The notes beneath the pieces were generated by a model. It did no database searches. It saw only the letters and a program-made list of their open reading frames with translations, and had not been told where the DNA came from. Below are positions 49,964 to 58,869 of a DNA stretch of 64,000 nt, piece by piece (the first letter of the stretch is position 1; each line of letters begins with the position of its first letter). Source of the stretch: Gp6-AA40 sp036274155 (GTDB taxonomy: Bacteria; Acidobacteriota; Vicinamibacteria; Vicinamibacterales; UBA2999); contig DASUGH010000158.1 of NCBI GenBank assembly GCA_036274155.1, positions 27,916 to 91,915 of the forward strand, read 5' to 3'. The position numbers and the translations under genes were made by a program.

Positions 49964-51586
49964 ATGGGCATTCCGCATCGCTTCCCCCTCGACACGTTTC
50001 CCCCCCGATGGCGGTTTCGAAAGGCAAAGACGACTTCCGAAACTCCTAACCCCGATCGAAACGCAGATCTGGAGATTCCATCCAACGCGACTCGTCGACT
50101 GGGACGTCTGGCGAGCGTCGGGCTCGGCGGCGCCGCCGTTCTGGCGCTCGCGATTCTGGCGGCTGCTCTCTACCTCGCCTTCACCGGCAGACGCCAGTTT
50201 GCGACCCCGAGCGCGATTGCCGTGTATTACGTCATCCCGGCGACTGCCGCTGTCCTCCTTCTCGCGGCGCTGAAGCTCGAACCGGTCCGGCGGGTGAGGG
50301 TGCTGCTCTCGTGCCTGTCGGTCGCGGCCGCGCTATATGGGCTGGAGCTGGTGGTGAACGTGTTCGAAACGCGGCCGCTCAACGAATCGCCGATGACCAC
50401 GCTCAACCGGGCCAGCGACAGACGCGCTTATGCCGAAGCGTTGAGCAAACGGGTGAATCGCCCGATCGATGCGCGCAGCGCCCGCGAGGTGCTCGCCGAT
50501 TTCTCGGCGGCAGGGGTCGAAGCGGTGCCGATCGTGACGCCGAGCAACCACCTGTTCATCAGACACCAGGGAGGAGCGATCACGTCGGCGGTAAGCATCG
50601 ACGGAACCGAAGTCGTTCCCTTGGCAGCGGTGGCCAACCGGGAGACGCTCCTCTGCAACGAGAACGGCGAGTGGATTCACTATCGCGCCGACGACCACGG
50701 ATTCAGCAACCCGAAGGGTCAGTGGAAGCCGCCGATCGAGATTGCCGCGCTTGGCGATTCGTTCGTTCAAGGCTACTGCGTCCCGCCGGAGAGAAATTTC
50801 GTCTCGCTGATCCGGCAGCGCCACCCGGCCACGCTCAACCTCGGCGTCGCGGGTGACGGTCCGCTGTTGATGCTCGCGACGCTGCAGGAGCATCTCAGCA
50901 CCATGCGCCCGAAAACGGTGCTCTGGTTCTACTTCGAGGGAAACGATCTGATCGATCTCCAGACCGAACGGCAGAGTGCGCTGCTGCGAAACTATCTGAA
51001 CCCCGACTTCAGCCAGCCGCTGCTGTCGCGACAGGGCGACATCGATCGCGCGATGCTGGAGGTCGTGCCGCGCGTGAACGCCCGCGAGGAGTCCGACAAG
51101 GCGGCGCGACCGTGGAACACTGTCAAGTACGCAACCCTCTCGTTCGTGAAGCTGACCACGTTGAGAGAACGGCTTGGCATCATCACCGAGACGGACACCG
51201 AGACCCTTCGCCGCAATGCTGACCTCGACAGCATGAACACAGCTGTCTTTCGTGACGTGTTGACGGCGGCGCGATCGCGAGTCGACAGCTGGAGCGGCCG
51301 GCTCGTCTTCGTGTATCTCCCTGGCTGGACGAGGTACGCCGGCATCAGCTGGCGGAGCGATGACAAGCGCGAGCAGGTGCTGAGCCTCGTTCGAGAGCTC
51401 GGCATCCCGATCATCGATCTCCACCCGGTCTTCCAGGCGCAAGACGATCCGCTCGACCTGTTTCCGTTCCGGCTCCCAGGCCATTACACGGAAGCCGGAC
51501 ACCGTCTGGTGGCCAGTGAGGTGCTCAGCCAGCTGGCAGCTGCCGAACCCGGCGCCGGGAAGGAAACGGCCAGACGAGCTCGATGA
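49964..51586 (+). CDS. Membrane-anchored SGNH/GDSL hydrolase
   Basis: 540 residues if translated from ATG 49964; no strong ribosome site is seen, so the start is uncertain. Three hydrophobic segments at about 54-73, 86-104 and 110-126. The hydrolase domain starts near 255: IEIAALGDSFVQGY (block I nucleophile Ser), LNLGVAGDGPLLML (block II Gly), WFYFEGNDL (block III Asn-like) and HYTEAGHRLVA (block V Asp/His region, with E in place of the usual D two before the His). Related proteins deacylate or acetylate surface glycans; the substrate is not known. Confidence 0.85.
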   Translation: MGIPHRFPLDTFPPRWRFRKAKTTSETPNPDRNADLEIPSNATRRLGRLASVGLGGAAVLALAILAAALYLAFTGRRQFATPSAIAVYYVIPATAAVLLLAALKLEPVRRVRVLLSCLSVAAALYGLELVVNVFETRPLNESPMTTLNRASDRRAYAEALSKRVNRPIDARSAREVLADFSAAGVEAVPIVTPSNHLFIRHQGGAITSAVSIDGTEVVPLAAVANRETLLCNENGEWIHYRADDHGFSNPKGQWKPPIEIAALGDSFVQGYCVPPERNFVSLIRQRHPATLNLGVAGDGPLLMLATLQEHLSTMRPKTVLWFYFEGNDLIDLQTERQSALLRNYLNPDFSQPLLSRQGDIDRAMLEVVPRVNAREESDKAARPWNTVKYATLSFVKLTTLRERLGIITETDTETLRRNADLDSMNTAVFRDVLTAARSRVDSWSGRLVFVYLPGWTRYAGISWRSDDKREQVLSLVRELGIPIIDLHPVFQAQDDPLDLFPFRLPGHYTEAGHRLVASEVLSQLAAAEPGAGKETARRAR

Positions 51587-51649
51587 GACCGGCCGCTCCG
51601 TTGCATGGATCCGGTGTGGGCAGAACAGTGCCACACAGGAGACGAGTCC

Positions 51650-51856
51650 ATGGCTGGTATCGAGCGTCCGACACGCGGCAGTCACGAAGGGCCACATGGA
51701 GACCCGTTCCGCCGGGTTCAGCAGCAGGGATCCGAGCGGTCCGGGAGCGCGGATCGCGATGACGAGGTGAAGCGGCCGGCAACGCCCCGCGATCGCGGCG
51801 CCGAGGACGATCGAGATCGCGACCGGCGGGAACGCGACAGGCCTCGACAGCGCTGA
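51650..51856 (+). CDS. Small, highly charged hypothetical protein
   Basis: 68 residues from ATG 51650, with AGGAGA eight bases upstream. Almost entirely hydrophilic (GSERSGSADRDDEVKRPATP, DDRDRDRRERDRPRQR), so intrinsically disordered if made. Family not recognised; coding status uncertain. The rest of the 51587-51925 gap shows nothing else. Confidence 0.35.
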   Translation: MAGIERPTRGSHEGPHGDPFRRVQQQGSERSGSADRDDEVKRPATPRDRGAEDDRDRDRRERDRPRQR

Positions 51857-51925
51857 TTCGGCGATGAGCCGGTTGCGCGTTCGATAAACCCGCTCGGGAG
51901 CGGTGGCACGGATCGGACGCCGCCG

Positions 51926-52669
51926 CTACCGGGCAGCGCGCGCGGCGACCGGCGACGATCCGCACGGTTGCCCGCCGACGACCGACAAGAGGACGACCGG
52001 CTTGCGCCCCTTCCGGTCGAGCCCGTAGGAGGTGCCGCGCGGGATGATGGTGAACATTCCGGGCTTCACGTGCCCGCGCTTCCCGCCGACGGTCAGCTCG
52101 CCTTCGCCGGCAACGATGTAGATCATCTGCTCGGCGCCGGCGTGCACGGCGTCGGTGAGCGACTCTTCCACCTGGATCAGGCGTGCGCCGGTGGCGCCCG
52201 AGCAGCCGATCGGCGATTCCTTGACATCGCCGCGACCGGCGAGCTGCTTCTCTGCCAGGTCGGGAAGCGACACGATCTGCGGACCTTGCTGGCTGGCCGG
52301 CTTCGGCGCTTCCGGCGTCTTCTTCGGCGCCCGTGCCGAGAGCGACGCCGTCGGCGACAGGGCGGCTGAAACCTTCAGCGATCCGCGTGCGGTGCGGATC
52401 TCGAACTCTTTTTCGAAGGTGATGTACGTCTCGCGCACCACCTGCAGCTTGTACGCGCCGGGAGTCATGTTCCGAAAGATGATGTGCCCCGCTGTGTTCG
52501 TGACCCCTTCACGTTCGGAGACACCGTCGATCACGACGCGCGCCGACGGCAGCGGTCTGCCGCGGCGATCGGTGACCAGCACGTCAACAGTGGCAGCCGC
52601 GCGCGGCGGAGCCGTGGCGGCGGCCGGTGACGCGGCAGAGAGCATGACGAGACACAGCGGAGCAAGCAT
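51926..52669 (-). CDS. Secreted CarboxypepD_reg-cupin protein
   Basis: 247 residues from ATG 52669. Signal peptide to about 22 (SAASPAAATA). First domain (about 30-115) is a carboxypeptidase-regulatory/transthyretin-like sandwich (VDVLVTDRRGRPLPSARVVI, FRNMTPGAYKLQVVRE). A Pro/Ala linker leads to a cupin (about 165-230): DAVHAGAEQMIYIVAGEGEL, GKRGHVKPGMFTIIPRGTSY. Only some metal-binding positions (H, E, H) are apparent. Sugar- or ligand-binding role possible. Confidence 0.8.
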   Translation of the reverse strand: MLAPLCLVMLSAASPAAATAPPRAAATVDVLVTDRRGRPLPSARVVIDGVSEREGVTNTAGHIIFRNMTPGAYKLQVVRETYITFEKEFEIRTARGSLKVSAALSPTASLSARAPKKTPEAPKPASQQGPQIVSLPDLAEKQLAGRGDVKESPIGCSGATGARLIQVEESLTDAVHAGAEQMIYIVAGEGELTVGGKRGHVKPGMFTIIPRGTSYGLDRKGRKPVVLLSVVGGQPCGSSPVAARAAR

Positions 52670-52834
52670 GGCAAACCTCGATGCGCACCAGGGGGTGTCA
52701 TTCGAGATGTGCGAACCGGGTGCCAGGCGGACGGCGCACACGCCTGCAACCGACGCCGGTGACGAATCGCAGCAGCGTGCGCAGTTATAGCCGGCAGGAT
52801 GACGAACGCGGGTCCGTGCCGTGATGTGCAGTGG

Positions 52835-52858
52835 TCAGATCAGGACCTCGATCTGACA
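52835..52858 (-). terminator. Stem-loop over the DUF3052 stop codon
   Basis: GTCAGATC (52835-52842) pairs perfectly with GATCTGAC (52851-52858) across AGGACCTC; the stem covers the stop of the DUF3052 gene. Confidence 0.5.
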
Positions 52859-53325
52859 GATCCGTGAGGTCTGGACGCCTTCTCCTTCCCCTGTCTCGAC
52901 ATCGCCCATTCCGCGGGCCGCTTCATCGTCTTGATGTATTCGGCCCTGCGCAGGCGCTTCGCCGTCCAATCCTCATCGATCGCAATCATCCGGACCGTCT
53001 CGAAGCCGGCGTCGCCGAGCGCGTTCCACCCGTGGTCGCGGTCGATGGTCGATGTGTAGTTCTTCGACGTGCCCTTCGGATAGGCGAACCAGATGACGGC
53101 GTCGCCGGCCGCGGCCTTGGCGAGCGGCCGTGCCACCGCGTCGATACCGGCCTGCGTGGTGACGAAGACGAGCGCGAACGCTACGCTCATGCCGGGAGTC
53201 AGCTTGCGGTGTACGCGAACGTCCTCGAGATGGTCCAGTTCGGCCTCGAAGCTCCGGGGCGGATCGATGACGAGGATCTCTGTCTGGTCCTTGAGATTCA
53301 GTTTCGCAAACACGCGAGACGCCAT
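52840..53325 (-). CDS. DUF3052-like protein
   Basis: 161 residues. NLKDQTEILVIDPPRSFEAE, VRVHRKLTPGMSVAFALVF, GDAVIWFAYPKGTSKNYTS and WTAKRLRRAEYI match small acidobacterial proteins of the DUF3052 type. Cytoplasmic, no signal. Function unknown. GAGGAA before the start ATG (CCTCCTT on the plus strand at 53334). Confidence 0.75.
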   Translation of the reverse strand: MASRVFAKLNLKDQTEILVIDPPRSFEAELDHLEDVRVHRKLTPGMSVAFALVFVTTQAGIDAVARPLAKAAAGDAVIWFAYPKGTSKNYTSTIDRDHGWNALGDAGFETVRMIAIDEDWTAKRLRRAEYIKTMKRPAEWAMSRQGKEKASRPHGSVRSRS

Positions 53326-53552
53326 CGTCGTTCCTCCTTACAGCCGTGCCGTGAGAGATCTTCGAAGCGGAACATCGGCGTGTCAACCAGGCCCCTGCGA
53401 CTCGCGGCGGGTGCCAGCCCGCGCTCAGGGCAGGCGCCTCACGAAGATGGGCAAATCACCCGCGATCCGGTTTATTCTCGGACTGACCCCGGTGCGCCGG
53501 CGCTCCGCCGCGAGATGGCCGGCGCGTGGAGTGACGAGGCAGAACAACCCGA

Positions 53553-54536
53553 ATGGCTGAACCGAAGGCGCTTGGAGACTCACCCGCGGAACCGCTGCCG
53601 AAAATTGGCCCGGAGCAGCTGGTGGCGGCGATCACGAAGTTTCTGGCCAATCAGGACGCCGATACGCTGCAGGCGATGCGTGTCGCGCTGAAGCGCGATA
53701 TCGACGCCGCCGGCCCCGATGCCGTCAAGGCCCTCGCCGAGCGGCTCGCCAATACGGGAGCGGACTGGGATTACTACGATCGCGATCCGCTGGCGCGGCG
53801 CATCCACAGGACGGTCGCCGATCACATCCTGCAGGATTCGCTGCTGCTCGGCATCGAGCACATCCGGTCTCTCGGTGAGGCGCCGGTCGTGATCTTCTCC
53901 AACCACCTGTCCTACTCGGACGCGAACCTGCTGGAGGTGCTCGCCTACCGGGCTGGCGGCGAGCGACTGGCCGACCGCCTGACGGTCATCGCCGGACCCA
54001 AGGTTTACTCGAGCCTCAAGCGGCGGTTCTCGAGCCTGTGCTTCGCCACCATCAAGACGCCGCAGAGCAGCAGCCTGTCGACCGAAGACGCGGTGATGAA
54101 TCCGCGCGAGGTGGCGCGCGTGGCCAGACGATGCATCGAAATCGCCCACGAGCGGCTGCGCCAGGGCGACGCGCTGCTCGTCTTCGCGGAGGGCACGCGC
54201 AGCCGCACGACCGGGCTGCAGCAGACTCTCTCGGCAGTCTGCCGCTATCTGGATGGTCCCGACGTCCACCTGCTTCCCGCCGGCATCGTCGGCTCGGAAG
54301 CGATGTTTCCGATCGGTGAGGACGCGCTCTACGCCGTCCACGTGGTCGCGCGGGTGGGGCGCCCGATACTGGCCAGTGCGCTGCGCGAGCGCGCCGGCGG
54401 CGACCGCCGTCTCATGATGGATGCGGTGGGCCTGGCCATCGCCGCACAGCTGCCGGAGGACTATCGGGGCGCCTACAGTGACGACGCCCCCGATCTCGAC
54501 GAGGCGAGACGCATTTACGCCGACTTGTGGTCGTGA
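53553..54536 (+). CDS. PlsC-family acyltransferase
   Basis: 327 residues. The acyltransferase motif I is SNHLSYSDANL (HX4D at residue 118), motif III is FAEGTRSR (about 212) and a PxG block follows. The N-terminal 80 residues are helical without a clear membrane helix. Members acylate lysophospholipids or related acceptors at the membrane. Preceded by a 200-bp gap with no gene and convergent with the M56 gene. Confidence 0.88.
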   Translation: MAEPKALGDSPAEPLPKIGPEQLVAAITKFLANQDADTLQAMRVALKRDIDAAGPDAVKALAERLANTGADWDYYDRDPLARRIHRTVADHILQDSLLLGIEHIRSLGEAPVVIFSNHLSYSDANLLEVLAYRAGGERLADRLTVIAGPKVYSSLKRRFSSLCFATIKTPQSSSLSTEDAVMNPREVARVARRCIEIAHERLRQGDALLVFAEGTRSRTTGLQQTLSAVCRYLDGPDVHLLPAGIVGSEAMFPIGEDALYAVHVVARVGRPILASALRERAGGDRRLMMDAVGLAIAAQLPEDYRGAYSDDAPDLDEARRIYADLWS

Positions 54537-54557
54537 AAGGCGAGTGGTCCGCCTGGA

Positions 54558-56327
54558 TCACTTCGCGGGCGCCGCTTTGCCGGCCTCGATCTTCGCGTTC
54601 TCGATCGCCTCGCGAATCCGATCGGCCTCGGCCGCCAGCTTCTTCTGTGACTCCCTGAGCGCCTCCTGCTGTTTCGTCAGCATCTGCATCTGGATGGCCA
54701 TCGACTCCTGCATGCCACGCAGCTGGTCGAGCTGATCGGTGAGCGAGGCATTCTGATCGATGCTGGCTGCAGCCTTCCTCTCCAACTGCTCGGCGAACGC
54801 CTTCAGCGTTTCCAGGCGCTGCTGCTCTGCGAGCTTCTGAAGCTTGAGCGCTTCCTTCGCCGCCTTGGCGGCCTCTGCCTGACGCAGATCCGTGAGAGCG
54901 TCCTGCCGAACAGCGCGCTCGATCTCGCGCAACATGTTCGACAGCTCCTCGATCGATCTCTGCTTGAGCGACTCGTCGAGGAGCTGCTGTTCGGCTGCCG
55001 CCTGAGTTTCGCGTAGCCGCGCCTCCACAAATTTCTGGGTTTCGCGTAGCCGCGCCTCCATGAGTTTCTGGACTTCGATCGCGCGGCGGCCCTCGTCGGC
55101 GTCGCGTTCGGCTTGTGCGGCCTGCTCCGCCGGCTCGAGCTGTGACGCCCCCTGGCTGCGCTCGGGGTTGCCAGCGCGCGCGATCCGCGGCTCCTTGACA
55201 GCGCGCGCGGCCACCGGTTCGATCGCCGCTGCTTCCAGCCGCGCCGCAGCGGCGGAAGGCGGCTCTTGTGCGACCGCTTCGGGCTGCGACGACAGCACCT
55301 GCGGCGAGCGCGCCACGAGCTGCAGCGGCAGCAGCGAGAGTGCGGCCAGCCCCGCGATCAGCCAGACGATGCGGCGTGGACGTGTCGTGTGGTGCAGCAT
55401 GTCCAGTCTCCTTTTGAGTGACGAGAGCGATCGCGAGGAGCCGGCCGCTGAAAGTCCGGGCTCCGTGGCCGCGATGCCGAGGCGCAGCAGCACCTGGCCG
55501 TACTCCCGCGGCGCGACACCAAGCGTCCTCACCACCGCGGCGTCGCAGGCGGCTTCGCGGGCGAGCAGATACTCGCTGGCGGCAAGACGGGCCAGCGGGT
55601 GGAAGAAGAAGAGACGCTCGGCGCAGGCCGGTACCCAGCCGAGCAGCACGTCGTGGCGACGCACGTGCATCAGTTCATGGCACAACGCCATCGCGCGCTC
55701 ACCCGACGTCAATGCCAGCCTGGAAGGCAGCAGCACCACCGGCCGCAGTACGCCGGCGACCTGCGGTGTGTCGACCTCGCTCGAGGCGCGCACGTCGGGC
55801 GTTTCCCGCAGGCCGATCTCGCTCGCCAATCTGGCGACCTCGGCCGCACCGTCATCGTCGAGTGGAACCGCTCGGGCCAGAACGCCGCGGAGGTGTCGAG
55901 ACCCAGCGAGCAGGCGGCGCACGTGCACCGTGAGACCTGCCAGCCAGAGCGCCATCGCCGCGAGCAGCCAGAAAGGCGTTCCGGTTTGCGGCGCCGCCGC
56001 CGGAATCGATCGCTCCACTTGAACCGGCTGCGTCGGCAGCAACGGCATCGTCTCGAACACGCCGACGGTTTCGATCGGAGCCGCAGGAGGCAGCAGTGGA
56101 ACGGGTATCGTCGGAAGCGCGAGGAGCGAGAGAACGAGCTTGAGGGACGCGCCCCACCACAACAGCGCGCGCGCCGACGGGGGGATCGAACGGATCCGCC
56201 AACACAGGAGCCACACCAGGCCGATGAGGACTGCGCCCTGCACTGAACCTGCCGCCAACCTGCCGGCGAGCCATTCGAGTGCAAACTGACCCACGTCGAT
56301 CGTGGCCGCCAGCATGCCGCCGGTCAT
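54558..56327 (-). CDS. M56 metallopeptidase with long coiled-coil tail
   Basis: 589 residues; ATG 56327 overlaps the blaI stop (ATGA). Helices near 35-50, 60-80, 120-137 and 315-335. Zinc motif ALCHELMHVRRHD (HELMH, about 216) and ACDAAVVRTLG. From residue 340 a charged Ala/Gln/Glu-rich coiled coil extends to the end, containing an 11-residue tandem repeat (LMEARLRETQK, FVEARLRETQA). This differs from the TIGR03435 domain in the other M56 protein. It should cleave the BlaI partner; the coiled coil is probably extracytoplasmic. Confidence 0.9.
   Translation of the reverse strand: MTGGMLAATIDVGQFALEWLAGRLAAGSVQGAVLIGLVWLLCWRIRSIPPSARALLWWGASLKLVLSLLALPTIPVPLLPPAAPIETVGVFETMPLLPTQPVQVERSIPAAAPQTGTPFWLLAAMALWLAGLTVHVRRLLAGSRHLRGVLARAVPLDDDGAAEVARLASEIGLRETPDVRASSEVDTPQVAGVLRPVVLLPSRLALTSGERAMALCHELMHVRRHDVLLGWVPACAERLFFFHPLARLAASEYLLAREAACDAAVVRTLGVAPREYGQVLLRLGIAATEPGLSAAGSSRSLSSLKRRLDMLHHTTRPRRIVWLIAGLAALSLLPLQLVARSPQVLSSQPEAVAQEPPSAAAARLEAAAIEPVAARAVKEPRIARAGNPERSQGASQLEPAEQAAQAERDADEGRRAIEVQKLMEARLRETQKFVEARLRETQAAAEQQLLDESLKQRSIEELSNMLREIERAVRQDALTDLRQAEAAKAAKEALKLQKLAEQQRLETLKAFAEQLERKAAASIDQNASLTDQLDQLRGMQESMAIQMQMLTKQQEALRESQKKLAAEADRIREAIENAKIEAGKAAPAK
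55006..55071 (-). repeat. 33-bp tandem duplication in the M56 gene
   Basis: Two adjacent 33-base units (55006-55038 and 55039-55071) differ at three positions and add 11 residues in frame to the coiled coil. Confidence 0.75.
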
Positions 56328-56725
56328 CGCTTCTTCCGCCGCTCGCCCTGCAGACGGGCGAGCAGTGCCTCGAGCTCCGCGAGCTCCTCGTCGGAGAGAC
56401 GCTCTCGTTCGGCGAGGTAGGCGACAAACGGCGTAATCGAGCCGTCGAGCGTGCGATCCACGAAGTTGCGCACCGCCTGACGAACGGCGGCGCCGTGCGC
56501 GATGCGCGGCGCGTAGTGGTAGACGCCGTCGACGAGGCGGCGCGTCAGGTGCCCCTTCTTTCGCAGGCGCTCCATCATGGTGAGCACCGTCGAGCGGGCC
56601 AGTCCGCGCGGCACGCCAAAGCCCTCCGCCGCCTGCCCGACCGTGGCCTGCTGCTGGTCGCCGACGTAGCGCAGCAGCGCCAGCTCCTGATCGCCGATCG
56701 ACTTCACGCGATGTTGACTACTCAT
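56324..56725 (-). CDS. BlaI/MecI-family repressor
   Basis: 133 residues from ATG 56725. Winged helix: SIGDQELALLRYVGDQQQAT, RGLARSTVLTMMERLRKKGH, LTRRLVDGVYHYAPR; helical dimer arm follows. Translationally coupled to the M56 gene. The promoter immediately upstream contains a perfect TACAGGTGTA dyad. Second blaI-M56 unit in the window. Confidence 0.93.
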   Translation of the reverse strand: MSSQHRVKSIGDQELALLRYVGDQQQATVGQAAEGFGVPRGLARSTVLTMMERLRKKGHLTRRLVDGVYHYAPRIAHGAAVRQAVRNFVDRTLDGSITPFVAYLAERERLSDEELAELEALLARLQGERRKKR

Positions 56726-56738
56726 GTCGTCACGAAGG

Positions 56739-56767
56739 AGTGTAGCGGTGATTACAGGTGTAGTCAA
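56739..56767 (-). promoter_or_regulatory. Promoter and operator of the second blaI-M56 pair
   Basis: Minus strand: TTGACT (56767-56762), 17 bases, TACACT (56744-56739). The perfect palindrome TACACCTGTA (56762-56753) starts at the last base of the -35 hexamer and runs into the spacer, matching the BlaI TACA/TGTA dyad and the TACACCTGTG at 7179-7188. Confidence 0.75.
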
Positions 56768-57062
56768 GGATCGGGATTCGGGGCTCGGGATCCGGGATCC
56801 GGGGCTCGGGATTCGGGGCTCGGCTCCGGGATTCGGGATCCGGGGCTCGGGGCTCGGGGGTCGGGGCTCGGGGGTTCGGGGGTTCGGCCCGGGATCCGGG
56901 GCTCGGGGGTTCGGCGGTTCGGGGCCCGGGATCCGGGGCTCGGGGCTCGGGGCTCGGCCCGGGATCCGGGGTTCGGTTCGGGGTTCGGGGGTTCGGGGTT
57001 CGGGGGTTCGGGGTTCCGGAGCCCGAGGCCCGGAGCCCGAGGCCCGGAGCCCGGAGCCCGGA
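56768..57062. repeat. G-rich short tandem repeat array
   Basis: About 290 bp made of degenerate 7- to 8-base units (CGGGGCTC, CGGGATTC, CGGGATCC, GGGGGTTC), with dozens of G runs of three or more on the plus strand. The last 45 bases (GGAGCCCGAGGCCC units) are partly complementary to the array. It lies between the end of the ABC exporter gene and the blaI promoter. Not coding on either strand. Confidence 0.85.
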
Positions 57063-57066
57063 TGCT

Positions 57067-58869
57067 CTATCGATATGCTGCCGCCTGAATCGAATAGAGC
57101 TCGGCGTATTGCCCGCGTCGGGCCATCAGCTCCTCGTGCGTCCCGACTTCGGCGACGCGTGCGCCGTCGAGGACGACGATCAGATCCGCCATCCGCACCG
57201 TGGAGAAGCGATGTGACACCAGCAGCGTGATTCGTCCGTTGCCCTTCTCACCGCGGGCCGCCGACGCGTATCGCTCGAACAGCGCGTGCTCGGTCTCGGC
57301 ATCGAGCGCCGCCGTCGGCTCGTCGAGGACGAGCAGCAGTGGCTCGTCGCGCATGAACCCGCGAGAGAGGCCGAGCTTCTGCCACTGGCCGTACGACACG
57401 TCGACGCCTCCCGGCCAGCTCGGACCGAGCTGCGTACCGAGTCCTGCCGGCAGCCGCAGGACCACGTCTTCCGCCCCGGCGCGGCCAACTGCGGCGAGGA
57501 CCGCGGGCTCTTCTTCGAGACGCGGTATGTCGCCGACGCCGACCGAATACTGCGCCTTGAGCTCGAACTTGAAGAAGTCCTGGAAAGCGCCGGCCACTCG
57601 CGCGCGCCATTCGGGGGCAGCAATGCGAGCCAACGGGGCGTCGTCCACGGCAATCGCTCCCGCCGACGGCTCGTACATCTTCGTCAACAGCTTCACCAGC
57701 GTCGTCTTCCCTGCTCCGTTCTCGCCCACGAGCGCCACCACCGCACCGGCCGGCAAGGTGAGAGAGACGTCATCGAGCACAAGCCGCGAGGTGCCTGGAT
57801 ACCTGAAGGAGACGTGGTCGAAATGGATCCCGCGGGTGATGACGTTCGGCGCCGGCCGGTCGGCTGCCGCCGTCTGGGAGGCGGCATAGTCTTCGAGCCA
57901 GGCGAGGCGGCGGGCGCCGTCCATCCAGATGCCGCGCAGGAACCCCACTTCGCCGACCGTGGCCCCGACATACGCGGACAGCCGCGCACCAGCGGCGAGC
58001 ACCAGCAGGACATTGCCCGCAGGCGACTGCAGCCCCGCGGTCACGAAGACGATGGCCCCGACGTACGCGGCGCCGAAGATCGCCCAGGCCAGCGTGTGCC
58101 ACCAGGCCGATCGCCAGCGCACGACCGACATGGGGCGATACCAGAACTCCCACGCGTCGCGCCTCTGCCCGGCGAGCTGCTGCCCGATGCCGAGCACACG
58201 TACTTCCTTTCCTGGCGCCGCGCTGGTCGTCACGTCGAAGAGATGGCGTGCCAGACGGCTGAACGGCGCGCCGCGTTCCTGGACGGCTCGCTCGATCCCC
58301 GGCCGCCACGCCGACGTCAGCACCGTGGGCAGCGCGGCCGCCACCAGCAGCACGAGGGCTGGATGCACGGTCGCCAGCAGCGCGACGGTGATCGCCAGCC
58401 GCAGGATCCACCCGCAGGTGCTGAAGAGCGACATGTACATGTGGTCGAGCACGAACACCTGATTGCGCAGGACCGACAGACGATCGAGGAACTCGGGCCG
58501 CTCGTGATGCGCAATCGTCGGTACCGCCGCCTGAAGGCGTGCCACGTGCGACTCGAGCACGATCGTCACCCGGTCGCGGAAACGGCGCTGCACCCGCGTG
58601 CTGACAATGCGGAGAAACCAGGTGGCGGTCGCCGATGCGCCGAGGCCGACGGCCGACAACATGACCAGACGCGGCCTGCCCTCGAGCAGTCCGTCGCCGA
58701 GGAACTTGAGCCACAGCGCGAGAAGCGCATCCGGCAACGCGGCGAGCTGCGACAGGACGAACGCCACCAGCATGAGGCGCGGCTCGTGGCGGTAGCCGAG
58801 CCGGCACAGCCGCCACATCGACGGCAGTGCAGGCGGAAGAGGGACGGCAGCTTCAGGCGAGGACGTCAT
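57067..58869 (-). CDS. ABC exporter half-transporter (degenerate signature)
   Basis: 600 residues: membrane domain (helices about 35-60, 70-90, 150-200, 260-310) and ATPase. Walker A GENGAGKTT, Walker B LLLVLDEPTAALD and H loop LVSHRFST are intact, but the LSGGQ signature reads VSYGQ. Overlaps the upstream half-transporter by 17 bases. Together they form a heterodimeric type IV exporter with one atypical ATP site. No adjoining gene shows the cargo. Confidence 0.9.
   Translation of the reverse strand: MTSSPEAAVPLPPALPSMWRLCRLGYRHEPRLMLVAFVLSQLAALPDALLALWLKFLGDGLLEGRPRLVMLSAVGLGASATATWFLRIVSTRVQRRFRDRVTIVLESHVARLQAAVPTIAHHERPEFLDRLSVLRNQVFVLDHMYMSLFSTCGWILRLAITVALLATVHPALVLLVAAALPTVLTSAWRPGIERAVQERGAPFSRLARHLFDVTTSAAPGKEVRVLGIGQQLAGQRRDAWEFWYRPMSVVRWRSAWWHTLAWAIFGAAYVGAIVFVTAGLQSPAGNVLLVLAAGARLSAYVGATVGEVGFLRGIWMDGARRLAWLEDYAASQTAAADRPAPNVITRGIHFDHVSFRYPGTSRLVLDDVSLTLPAGAVVALVGENGAGKTTLVKLLTKMYEPSAGAIAVDDAPLARIAAPEWRARVAGAFQDFFKFELKAQYSVGVGDIPRLEEEPAVLAAVGRAGAEDVVLRLPAGLGTQLGPSWPGGVDVSYGQWQKLGLSRGFMRDEPLLLVLDEPTAALDAETEHALFERYASAARGEKGNGRITLLVSHRFSTVRMADLIVVLDGARVAEVGTHEELMARRGQYAELYSIQAAAYR

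Noticed and set aside
56768..57062. CRISPR array in the repetitive region
   Set aside because: Units are 7-8 bp, degenerate and have no regular spacers; no cas genes nearby.
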